DNA from: Patiria miniata
Taxonomy: Eukaryota; Echinodermata; Asteroidea; Valvatida; Asterinidae
Length of the DNA: 64,000 nt
Assembly (NCBI RefSeq): GCF_015706575.1
Contig: NW_024037064.1
Location: 13,493,606 to 13,557,605, forward strand
Direction: 5' to 3'
Shown one piece after another: positions 22,997 to 33,262 of this stretch. A program made the position numbers and the translations under genes. How positions within the stretch are numbered: the stretch's first letter is position 1; the number at the start of each line of letters is the position of its first letter. The notes beneath the pieces were generated by a model, which was not told the origin of the DNA, did no database searches, and saw nothing but the letters and a program-made list of their open reading frames with translations.

Positions 22997-23102
22997 TAAA
23001 TAAGAACGCTGTCTCTTTGTTTTGGTCACTTCAACAATGAACACGGTCTGCAAATAGACAAACAGAAATGTAATATGATTAAGAAAGGTTGGTAATCCTC
23101 TA
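22997..23102 (-). repeat. 5' LTR of gypsy element 2 (106 bp)
   Basis: Direct-repeat partner of 17778-17883, followed on plus by the GTAAA duplication at 23103-23107. Confidence 0.9.
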
Positions 23103-23107
23103 GTAAA

Positions 23108-24468
23108 TAATGTGCGTAAGATATTGGACAACTGGAACTCTTTCTAAAGGTAGTGATGTCCTGCCCATCTTGCTCCTTTCTAAGCACTTGGCTCCCCCAT
23201 ACAGGGGAATTTTCTTTTTCCTTGTCTTGCCTTGAGTGGCATTGTGAAGCATAACATGCAGCGCACTACAACTGAGTAACACATCTATTATCTAATCAGA
23301 AATATGATAGCTAGCAAATGTGGGGGCCAGCTCGGGCTAGTGATGAGTGTGAATAAATATAATAAACACACCAAAACGTGGGTTTGAGTCACTCCAAGGA
23401 TTTATTTTCTGTAAAAAGCAAGCGCTGCGCAGGCCAGCGGCAAGGGAGACAGCACGATGGGGAATCAATTAAACAATTACAAACAATGACAGAAAAGGGA
23501 GAAATATAAAAGAAAACCAATAAGTAAAATGTAACATCAATCCTGAGGGAGACCCTATTATACATAAATTATAAATATCTAAGAGAGCATTAATTTATGA
23601 GAAAGAGTTGTCGAGGTGTGAGAGCACAATACCCAACTTAACTGAAAATCTCTCCAAGAAACACAAATATCTTTGTAAAAAACCAAAATTTCTAAATTGA
23701 CAGTGATGACACGGAATTAATTCAGGCTGCCATTAAACAATCATAAATTATGCTATACAATAAAAGTAAGGACTGTGGATCAATTACCTACTGTAGCAAG
23801 GGATTTCTCTCTAAAGACAATAATTATTTCACAGATTAAATCCAATTCATCAAAATTCTGGGATTTGTGTCACTCAAAATCTGTGAATTTATCGACTTAT
23901 AACATTTCTAGGTCAGGTCATTGTATTGTCTATAAATCAGTGAAGGCACTTACACACATGTAATTTAGTTTTACACACTCAAAATAATAAATTGAACAAC
24001 AATTTGACAAGCTTTGACCATAAATTATGATGAAAACACAGCGAGTCAGGGCGACATGTCATGTACACTTTCTCAATATGAACGTAAGAGGGCCTCCATC
24101 AAATTTCGTTAGCAACGGAAAACGGGACGACAATCCTAATTTACACTAAGTCTCATTAAAATACTCTACCCCTATACCTCATTATATTGTGCCAGAGTCC
24201 CTAATACATTGAAATACTACTGCTTCATGAATGATGATTCAATAAAAAAGGAGAATGTTTACCTGTAAAAAGCAAGCGGTGCGCAGGCCAGCAGCAAAGG
24301 AGACAGCACGATGGGGAATGGCGTGTCACCGCTTGGTGGCGCTGTCACTTACCACGCTTGGGGAATTATTTGGAAACATGCGAATCTCGGTACCTGCACA
24401 TCCTTACACAAAGGTTATAGGTTCCCTAGGGTTCGCTCAGTTGATTCCTCTGTCGAGGTCTAAAGTAA
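23108..24468. repeat. Intronic DNA with a 57-bp direct repeat pair
   Basis: CTGTAAAAAGCAAGCG... at 23409-23465 recurs at 24263-24319 with three mismatches. The repeats may be ends or internal parts of an unrecognised element. No gene is supported here. Confidence 0.6.
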
Positions 24469-24476
24469 TTGAACAT

Positions 24477-24683
24477 CAGTGGCGTAGCCAGGAATTTTTC
24501 AGTGTGGGGGGGGGGGGGGGAGGGGGGGGATGCGCTAAGGGGCTGGAACATTTCATGGGGGGCGTCATGTAGATCGATGATAATTTTTTTTAGAAACTCA
24601 AAATCAGTGGGGGGGGGGGGCAACTGGGGGGGGGGGGCGACAAGGTTTCAAGCTGTCCCACGCCCCCCGTGGCTTCGCCACTG
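24477..24683. mobile_element. hAT-type MITE, 207 bp
   Basis: The ends CAGTGGCGTAGCCAG and GTGGCTTCGCCACTG are inverted repeats of each other. They are flanked by an 8-bp duplication TTGAACAT (24469-24476, 24684-24691), as expected for hAT transposition. The core holds G12, G9 and similar runs. Confidence 0.85.
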
Positions 24684-24839
24684 TTGAACATGTAAAATTG
24701 TCATGCCTACATGGCTTACACTATTAGCAGGAAAGCATCTTGCAATGCAAGTTGACTTTTCCCTCCGTTGTAATTTTTTGTATACACAATATTTCAAAAC
24801 AAGTGTTTTCATCCAACTCTATTTTGTGTTCTTGTTTAG

Positions 24840-25161
24840 GAAAACGTGAGCTTGGAGCAATATCTCACAGATATTGACAGCAACACACGGTCTCAGCCCT
24901 ACATTCTGGCTCTTAGGCGAACATCAACTTCACCACAGCCAAGTGTTTGTCCTAATGGAAAGGAGGGCCTCAGTACAGCAGCCATCTCTTCTGAAGGCGT
25001 TAGATGTTTGCTTCAAGTCATACTTCGTATGCGATCTTCAATACCAAGACAAGTGCTGTGGAGCATGGGAGTTCGTGGAGTATGTGGTCTTTGAGATCAA
25101 CGGCAATGTTAAAAGCAGTGCAATTAGGGATTTTAGGGCCGTCTGCTCAAGCAAGAAGTAA
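24840..25161 (+). pseudogene. Terminal exon fragment, C-terminal domain of an uncharacterised family
   Basis: The first codons follow TTGTTTAG and read SLEQYLTDIDSNTRSQPYILAL. After a one-base shift the better frame reads QVFVLMERRASVQQPSLLKALD, CFKSYFVCDLQY and WEFVEYVVFEING, ending CSSKK and a stop at 25159-25161. The hydrophobic/Cys pattern (Q-x-F-V ... D-V-C-F-K ... W-E-F) suggests a real domain. It probably belongs to the same plus-strand gene as the SAM-like exon. That link is an inference from strand, order and family memory. Confidence 0.45.
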
Positions 25162-26205
25162 GCCAATCAAAGGTCAGCAGAAAGTTCAGTGCCAAGCGAC
25201 GACGAAAACTATTTGTTAAGTACAACTTTAGAAGTTAGTTGGAGTTTTTTATTTCAGTCCTGAAAAATAACAATTATAAGTGAAGTACAAATTTAAAGCA
25301 AACTTAATAATTGTTGACTGGAAGCTAACTGCTTATTAAAATCCCTGATTGCGCTGCTTTTAAGATTAGGAAGCCCATCATTATCCAACCGCAGCAAACC
25401 AGTGGTTACCAGCGGTTTCCTTGGAACACCTCTGAAAACCGCCGAAAACTGCTGTTGACTGATGAAAACCGCCTGTTTTCTGCGGTTAGATAAAAGTTGG
25501 CTCCCTAACCAAATGACATGTTGAAGTAGAGTTATGGATTTCAGAAAGTTTTTGGATGAGTGTTTAATGTTGTTTATATTTAATTGTGCCCTTCAAAGGT
25601 GTAGAATTTAAGTCATCACTGTATTCTCAGTCCTGCCCAAGTTCTGTTTAAGCTTGTGAATTTTTTCTCTCAAGGTCTCAGACAACTCTGAGCATTCAGT
25701 GATTATTTATACTATGTCAGTAAAGGAGCACAGTCTACATTCTGGCTCTTGGTGGAACAACTTCACCACAGCAAGTGTTGTTTATAAAAGATTGGAGGGC
25801 ATTATAGCAGCCATATCTTCTGAAAGCGTTTGATGTTTGCTTCAAGTCGTTGCAGGACAAGTGCTGTGGGGCATGGGAGTTCCTGAAGTCTGTGGTCTTT
25901 GGAATCAAAGGCAATGTTAAAAGCAGTGCCATATTTTAGGGCCTTCTGCTCAAGCAAGAAGTAAACCCATCAAAGGTCAGCAGAAAGATTAGTGCCAAAC
26001 GACTATGAAAACTATTTATAAAGTAAAACTGTAGTAGTTTGTTGGAATTTTTTTTCAGACCTGAAAAATAACAGCTATAAGTGAAGTACAAATTTAAAGC
26101 AACCTTAACAATTGTAGACTGGATTCCTTACCAGACAAGCTAACTGCTTAGACAGTTACATGTAGCTTCTCTTAAGTCTCTGATTATGCTGCTTTTAACG
26201 TTGCC
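24892..26205 (+). repeat. Tandem duplication of the terminal exon and its 3' flank
   Basis: Block 24892-25375 is repeated, with substitutions and indels, at about 25733-26205. Shared landmarks are TACATTCTGGCTCTT, GATGTTTGCTTCAAGTC, GGCAATGTTAAAAGCAGTGC, TCAAGCAAGAAGTAA and AAGTGAAGTACAAATTTAAAGC. The second block is riddled with stops and lacks the segment after CTTCAAGTC. Confidence 0.85.
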
Positions 26206-28000
26206 AGATGACAAGTTGAAGCTGTATTCCGAGATTTGTTCGTGTAAGCTTGTGATTTTATTCTCGCAAGCTCTCAGACAATGCTGAGCATAGGCCAACA
26301 TGTACAGTGATTATTAATACTACATGTGTGTAAATAAGGGGTCTTGCCCATTTTGAAAATGTACATCTAATAAATGTACAAAAATCAAACTCAAAGTGTG
26401 GAACTTTATATGGAAAAAAATTAAAAGTTATTGACATTTTTTTTCCTTTTGAATTTTTGCTTGAACTCCTCGTTTTCATTAAGTTAACTTGTTTTAATTT
26501 TAGACATGTATCTTGCCTAACTTTTAGATGTTTTGGTGTTTTATTGTTGTTGCAAATTGATACTGAAAAATAGACAAAAATGCTATTGGAATTATATTCG
26601 ATGTGAAAAGATTGCCAACAGGTTGACTTTGATTAATGTAAATTGTTAATTGTCATAATTCGAGAATAAAATTACAGTTTTATAATTGAAATTTTTTTGT
26701 TCATGTGTTGATTACTTCACGTCTAAGACGTTTTTTTATTTAACCAATTTTTAATACATGAATATTAAAGTACCTGAAAATTTAGTAAATTTTTTACATG
26801 GTGAAACCGTAAAAAGAAAACCTAATAAACAAATAAACGTCCAGTCATTTAACAAAGACACCATGTAGTTTTTTACGTTTAGATTTTGTAAAGTTTTACT
26901 TCACCGTTTTTACCAAGATATTGGGTAAATTTACATACCTATTTTCAAAGTAAAATTTTACCAAACAGTTGTGATAAACCTTACCCAACACCTTTTATGT
27001 AAAATTTTACCTAACTATTAGCAGGTTCGTATAGCACATTGCAATTATGTAAAATTTTACACAACTTGTGTATTTTTTCTATGTGTGTTATGTTCTATAA
27101 CTTTGGCACATGCAGTTCCATTAATCTATAGTCCCGATTCACAGGGACTGATACTTTAGGTGTATCAGTCGACTAGGTGTTTAAGTAACAATCACACTAC
27201 GAATCACTCGATATGTTAGACGGTGACATGTTATTGATACAATTGAGTGTATGTAACTTTGTGTGCGTATGAATATTTTGAATAGTGCATTCGAAGGATT
27301 TATTCGTTTTTTTTTTTTTTTTTGAAAAAAAATGGCTATTTCATTGCATTGTTGGTGTAAAGCAATATTTCCCAATCCTGGCGCTCTGTGTACTGGGGAT
27401 GGGTGATGGCTTCTGTGGTCCGATCCTGGTGTCTCGATGACAGAGATGGGTGGTTTAAATACAAGATCGAATTATTGCAAGACATATCACATGCAGAGAA
27501 ACCAAATGATAATACTGAGCATTTGATTGAAATGGATTGGAGATCTGTGTTGTAAAACAACGGAAAGTTTCTTTCAAGTAAACCCTCACTGCACTGTTCA
27601 GCAATACTCACACGCACAACTGTTCAGCAAATTTTGTTTCCTTGTAGGCCTTTATACAAAAAAATACCCGTATAAAGTATAGTTATACTGCAGGTTCTCG
27701 TACAGTACCTTAAGGGTTGTTTTACAGGCCCGGGTGATTAACAAATGATTGTACAGTTTATTTCTTCTTTGTCTCTCCATCTAAAATGTCCATATTGCGG
27801 TGCGTGCTATAATTATACTTGCTCTTTAAAGACTGAACCTAAGTTATAATGGCCTTGTCCTGCGGGCTTGATTATAAATCCCAGACGGCTGCGCAAGGTT
27901 GCTGAGTTCAATCAAAGTATGCACGACCCACACAGTGTCTATACTGTTGCGTTCCCGCAAATTGCGTAGTTTACTTCTTTCCCAACCAATCAATTCTACT
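26206..28000. other. AT-rich intergenic DNA with GTAAAATTTTAC palindromes
   Basis: AATAAA near 26667 could end the plus-strand gene. The 12-bp palindrome GTAAAATTTTAC occurs at 26950-26961, 26999-27010 and 27049-27060. Near copies lie at 26888-26899 and about 26924. No gene was identified. Confidence 0.5.
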
Positions 28001-28029
28001 CCGTGCACAGCGTAATGCTTGCAGCGATC

Positions 28030-29013
28030 CTGTGTGCCCTCACACAGCGCGAAGCTTACCACGAAGTCCTATAGACGCACGCCAAGTGTGCAGCACATTA
28101 TACAGTACGCTATTGTATAGCGCGCAATGCATGTAGCACTCACAGCTATTGAACATGTACCGCCATGGGACATGTACTTAGGACTTAGCCATTTTCCCTC
28201 CACCTTTCCCCGGAGTCGATGCGAATTCCCCTCACACACCTTACCTCGCATCCGACCCACATTGACCCTAAGCATTTAGCGAATGTGGCTCGCTAAAACC
28301 TACCCGTGTATTCACCCCTTAGTGACCCCGTACACCCCAGCGAGTGTGTCCCGCTAACCCATTGGCCGAGACCTACGGTAGCTAGAGGTCAGGTTACGTC
28401 CTTCATCTCATAGTTTTACTCCATAGCATTAGTGTGTAGATTCCTACCTAGTCTAGAGAAAGTCTTGTACACAAGCCTATGTACCGAGAAGTTATTCCCT
28501 TTCCCTTTTCCTTGAGGATCCTACTTCGCCTGCTAACCACTGCTCTCGGACTTTCTTCCAGTAGAATGTCTAAGTCAGTCGTGTACAAATCTCCCATAGA
28601 GAACTTTCCCCATGCCTTTGTACACGGATACATTATTCATAACCACCAGAATCCAATGCTCCCATTGGCTAAGACGCGCACCCGAAAGTCTATATAAAGC
28701 TTGCAGAAATGGCTGTTCTGGTCATTGTTGTACTGGGCTCTTCCCCAGTAGATTCCTGAGCTGAGCCCTGACCTACACAGAGCTCCCGCATATGATGCAT
28801 TAGATTGTTGCTCTGGGCTCTGACCCCGACAGAGTTCCTGACATGTACACATGTACGCCTTGACTTTACATTGTATATAGTGCGCCCTCTATTGCCCTGA
28901 GATGTAAATAATCCCGAATAAAGTACTAGTGTGTGTGTGTGTGTAAGATATGTGTATCTGACTCTTTATTTGATAATGTCTCTCAACCCAGAGAGACGTT
29001 ACAATACATTGGC
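28030..29013 (+). repeat. Possible solo LTR or LTR fragment, left end not resolved
   Basis: The block has an LTR-like order: TATA box CTATATAAAGC (28691-28701), poly-A signal AATAAA (28916-28921), a (GT)n run (28930-28945), an end GAGAGACGTTACAATACA, and then TTGGCGGGAATTC, which resembles a primer site. No internal retroelement genes follow. The left boundary is a guess. Confidence 0.35.
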
Positions 29014-29630
29014 GGGAATTCTATAGAGGGCATTTTTACCCCTCGGCCGAGAGGCTCGAGGGGTATTGTCATCGCCTAGGGCGTCCGTCCATATGTTTGC
29101 TCTTTACACGTACGGTGTACATTGAGGGCTGACTTGTAAGCACAAACTTTCATTGCGGGCTGTTGATACATTATGGGCAGGTGCCCACAACCTGCCATTT
29201 CCCATAAGTAGGCCTACAGAACGTCATCGTGGGTTGTTTAAAAGCAATGGTTTAATCCCCACAATTTTTGGCTGTCTGTGTGATAGTCCGTTATCCAGAC
29301 AACGGACTACTCGAGCTGTATCCGAAAAATAATGTCATAGCGTCCTCCATTTGACTGGGGTCATTGAGCGCATGCGCACTACTTACGGGCTGCTTTGGGC
29401 CATGGGATCGACTGTGTCTGTCGCGTTGTAAACCACATTGTGGGCTGTTCTTCGCAACATTTTGTCGACGTGTTTTGGTAAGTTTTTCAATTAATTCTTA
29501 ATGAATTGTTCGCGAAATAGTACTATTGTATTCAAAATACGTTTTTAATCTCAAAAGCGTGTGTACAATAATTATTTTAGTCAAGGAAAACTAGTTGGAA
29601 AATTTCGAAACAGACAGAATTGCACTACAG
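29014..29630. other. Intergenic DNA, no gene seen
   Basis: It contains a short GC-rich inverted motif (CCCCTCGGCCGAGAGGCTCGAGGGG, 29040-29064) and no supported coding sequence. Confidence 0.4.
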
Positions 29631-30103
29631 GTAGCCCCATAAATGTGGCATATTTACTGGACTGCCTCCGTAAACATAGGCCACACATCCACATGTACAA
29701 AAACGTGTCGCACTTGACCAAATTTTGATTTTCCCATTTGGTTGGGCTTAGTTTGTAGGTTTTTTTTTTTGCTTTAGAAGCATACTCACCCTCTTTATAG
29801 GCTAATCAGGAAGTGCTGACTTTTTCAGATATATATTTTTCGTGAAATTTCCAGATTCATTTTTACACGTTTGCGTATCAAAATTTCAACATGAAATTTC
29901 ACAAAATTAGACATCTGAAAAATGCAGCACTTTCTGATTAGCCTATAAAGAGGGTGAGTATGCTTCTAAAGCAAAAAACCTACAAACTAAGCCTAAATGT
30001 GAAAATCAAAATTTGGCAAAGTGCGACACGTTTTTGTACATGTTGATGTGTGGCCTATGTTTACGGAAACAGTCCAGTAAATAGGCCACATTTATGGGGC
30101 TAC
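29631..30103. mobile_element. Foldback element, 473 bp
   Basis: The left arm, starting GTAGCCCCATAAATGTGG, is matched by an inverted right arm ending CCACATTTATGGGGCTAC. The arms are roughly 200 bp or more with few mismatches and a short central spacer. ACTAC flanks both sides closely and may be a target duplication. It has no coding capacity. Confidence 0.85.
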
Positions 30104-30466
30104 ACTACGGGGAGTACGGGATTGGCCCGCGTAGCATATACAATATGCGTGGCACAATTCACAAGCCGCTGCGTGGAACATGCATGACGCATCATTAGCA
30201 AAATCAATTCTTTATGTTGGTCACGAAATACCATGCCTTTGTGTTATTTTGTTACTAAGACATTTTGGGTTATGAATAAGATCGTTCAACTTTGCAGTGA
30301 TTTTAAAATAGAGTTACAGTATGGGTTTTATTTAACTGACCACTGGGCACTCCTTTACGATGAATTAGAAATTGCTTTCGTTCGGTTCAATATTGTAAAA
30401 ATAAAGGTGGCCATGTGAAATCTATTTGTGTTAGCAACTTGGCATGCATGGTTAAGTTTTGAGGTA

Positions 30467-31036
30467 TGTAAATGTATCCTGATGAATACACTTTTTGGAA
30501 TAGCGCCCTCTGCTGAGGTACAGTGTACCGCATAGCAACAAAAAACGCAATGGACGACCTCATGCATGGTAGTTAAATCTTTTCGACACTGACTTGATTG
30601 AATCTGAAATCTGCGATAATCACAATAGGATGCAAGGAGGTAATTTTCTGATGATTATATTGTCTTATGCAAGAAGTAATGTCTTTGAATTGGATATGAT
30701 TTTATGATAATTTTGTGACTGAATTCTTAGTAATTCGCAACATGATAGAGATGATTACTTTTGTGCGCTCTAACCCAGTCCCGCTTTCTGATAATGTTAA
30801 TCACACTTAAACATGTAATCAATGTACACTCTCGACATAATTTTGATTGTACTTTGTGGTTTACTCTGGTTTATTCACAGTTTTCACGGAGCCAACAAAT
30901 ACATGTAGAACCTGATGAGGCTTTTGTCGAAACCCTTGCATTTCTATGACCTGCGACCTATGACCCACACCTGTGCGATTCCCCAGCTGTAGCACTAGAA
31001 TTGAGGAGCTATACCGCCTGAAGTGCTGCCGCTACA
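30467..31036 (+). repeat. 5' LTR of the BEL element
   Basis: Starts TGTAAATGTATCC and ends TGCCGCTACA. It contains AGTTTTCAC at 30879-30887, complementary to the first nine bases after the LTR. Confidence 0.95.
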
Positions 31037-31045
31037 GTGAAAACT
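31037..31045 (+). other. Putative self-complementary primer-binding site of the BEL element
   Basis: GTGAAAACT directly follows the LTR and is the reverse complement of AGTTTTCAC inside the LTR. A usual TGG-starting tRNA site is absent. Confidence 0.55.
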
Positions 31046-31709
31046 CCTAGCTGCGAAATGCAATCATCGCTCCTCTCCATTGGATGCCAGCACTGCTCAA
31101 CTGAGGCTACATCATTCAGATGACCAGGCATGCTGAGAGTTTGAGACTCCTCTGATGTAGGCATTGACATCCAAGCAACTCCCGCCCACATTTGACATCT
31201 GATATCCGATGAAGAGCAGCCCCTCGCTGAGCCAGAACTCCTGTGAACTCTGAGCGTCTGGGAACTTGGAATTATGTGAACTGTTGAATACATGGCCATT
31301 CAATTGCCTAGTTTCATTACCCTGTGATAATTTACATGTACAGTCATTGCTGCATTGAGTATGTTTTCTTGCATTTGTTATGTTAAAATGCTTGAGTATA
31401 AACATTTGTATTGCGACATTTGCAGATGTATTTTCAGTAATTTGATATGTTGCAAATAGATTGGTATATGTTCATGTACACATGCAGATGATAAAATGTT
31501 CACAGGCATGTTGGAGAGTTTAATCCATTTGTTGGAAGTTTAATATTGAAAGGTAGTTTGAGATTTTGCGACTGCAATTCCTTATACATGTACATGTATG
31601 CTAAATGTAGTGTGTTTGACTAAGGTGGCCTATAGAGGACCTTGTATATTGTTGCTTGTTCTCTTGAGATTTTACATGCACTACGTGTAAGTCAGCTTGT
31701 ACCGTTATC

Positions 31710-33158
31710 ATGTCGTCAAAGGACAAAACAGAGAAGACTGAACCAGGTTCTCCAAGTACGCCAATACCCTTTTCAATTTCAACACCGACTACTTCCTACG
31801 GAGATCAAGAAATTGGTTCTGCAGCCACTTTAGAGTCGACTATTGGAGACCATCAGCTGATGAAGAGGAAACAAGGGCACATTCACGAGACCGACACTAG
31901 ATCCGAACTATCCGTTCGAACCAAGTCATCACGTCGAACATGTTCTTCCCAATTGTCCATGGTTTCCACAAAGGCTGCCCTTGTAGCCGAAGCAGCTGCT
32001 TTAAAGACGCGGCTTCAGTACGCCGATGCTGAAAATGCAAAGAAGGCTGAACTAGAAATGAAGCATGCTGAGCTTGAAAAGCTACGCACCATGCGAGACC
32101 TCCAGGTAACTGAAGCCAAACTGGACGCTATTTGTAGGGTGCAGCATGAAGAAAATGCTCATCCCAGCATCAGCGAAATGGTGGAACCAGAAGATAAAGA
32201 CGTGATGATGGAGAATTATCTTGGATCATTTCAGACATCAAATCACAACTCTGATGACTGCGTAGTCTCCGAAGGACTAACGACAACAGGGACACACATC
32301 ATCCCAACTGCGACAACAGGGACACATGTCGTCCCAACTGCGACCCTGGGCATGCAAATTGCCCCAACTGCGACAACAGGGCACATGTAGCCCATCCTGC
32401 GACCCCAGGTATCCAACTAGTCCCAACTGCGACTACAGAACCACATAATGCCGAACAGTCGTCAACAGCACACATACTTGGCATGACAACATGCCTGGTA
32501 GATCAGCTCAGCCTGAATCGGTTGCCCCCTCCAGAGCCTGGACTTTTCTCTGGGGACCCGCTCAAATTTCCGAGTTGGAAAAGTAGTTTTGAAACACTGA
32601 TCAAGCGCCGAGGAATACCTCCATCAGAACGCCTTCACTACCTCAAGAAATATTTGGCAGGGTCTGCGAAGGATGTTGTCGAAGGCTTCTTCCTGTTGTC
32701 AGAGGATGATGCCTACCTCAAAGCGAATGAACTTCTCCAACAGAGATTTGGTTACCCCTTCATTGTGGCGAGCGCCTTCCGGGATAAGTTGGATTCCTGG
32801 ACCAAGATTAACTCCAGAGATGGTACAGGCCTTCGACGTTTTGCGGACTTCTTGCGACAGTGTGAAGCTGCGATGCAAACCATCCAAAAGCTTGAACATT
32901 CTCGATGATGAAAGGGAGAACAGGAAATTGCTCACTAAGATACCGGAGTGGCTGGTTGCACGGTGGTCCCGAAAAGCAGCAGAATCGAAGGAAACCAAGA
33001 AGAGATTCCCCCCTTTTAGTGAATTTGTGAGCTTCATAACAAGAGAGGCCAACATCGCCTGTGACCCAGTCACATCACTCCAGTCCGTGAAAGCAATTGA
33101 CAAGCCTGACGAATCAAAGAGCTCCAAGACAAAGCCGAGGAAAGGAAAGGGTTTTTGA
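31710..33158 (+). pseudogene. BEL Gag, frameshifted
   Basis: The start ATG is at 31710. The first part (to about 32390) is Ser/Thr-rich, then helical and charged (coiled coil about residues 75-145). It then has 30-33-bp tandem repeats coding TATTGTH-type units (about 32280-32390) and a TAG at 32388-32390. The Gag core follows in another frame (32483-32908: FSGDPLKFPSWKSSFE, YLKKYLAGSAKDVVEGF). After one more shift it continues at about 32880-33158 (LTKIPEWLVARWSRKA). The pattern matches the DUF1759-type Gag of BEL elements. Confidence 0.8.
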
Positions 33159-33262
33159 GAAGAGAAGTTCATTCTCTACAGACGTGACCAAGGCAGTCGG
33201 GAGAGAGTGTCCAGACCACAGTCATGTTTCCTGTGCAACTAAGAAAATCATCACTTAAGTGA

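Larger units (their letters stand above)
17778..23102 (-). mobile_element. Ty3/gypsy LTR retrotransposon 2 with very short LTRs
   Basis: About 5325 bp between 106-bp direct repeats (17778-17883 and 22997-23102), flanked by GTAAA on both sides (17773-17777 and 23103-23107). The ends are TA...TA rather than TG...CA, with one base of ambiguity at one boundary. The purine tract CTTGGGGGGAGA adjoins the 3' LTR. The site after the 5' LTR is TGAACACGG, not TGG. The gag-pol frame is long but shifts once in the integrase. Confidence 0.9.

Noticed and set aside
24500..24640. Long G runs as G-quadruplex regulatory elements
   Set aside because: They lie inside a MITE and are likely homopolymer drift. 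No gene start is near.
28930..28945. (GT)n microsatellite as a finding in itself
   Set aside because: Ordinary simple repeat, reported only as part of the LTR-like block.
30233..30418. Small plus-strand frame left of the BEL element
   Set aside because: 61 codons, no homology or splice evidence.
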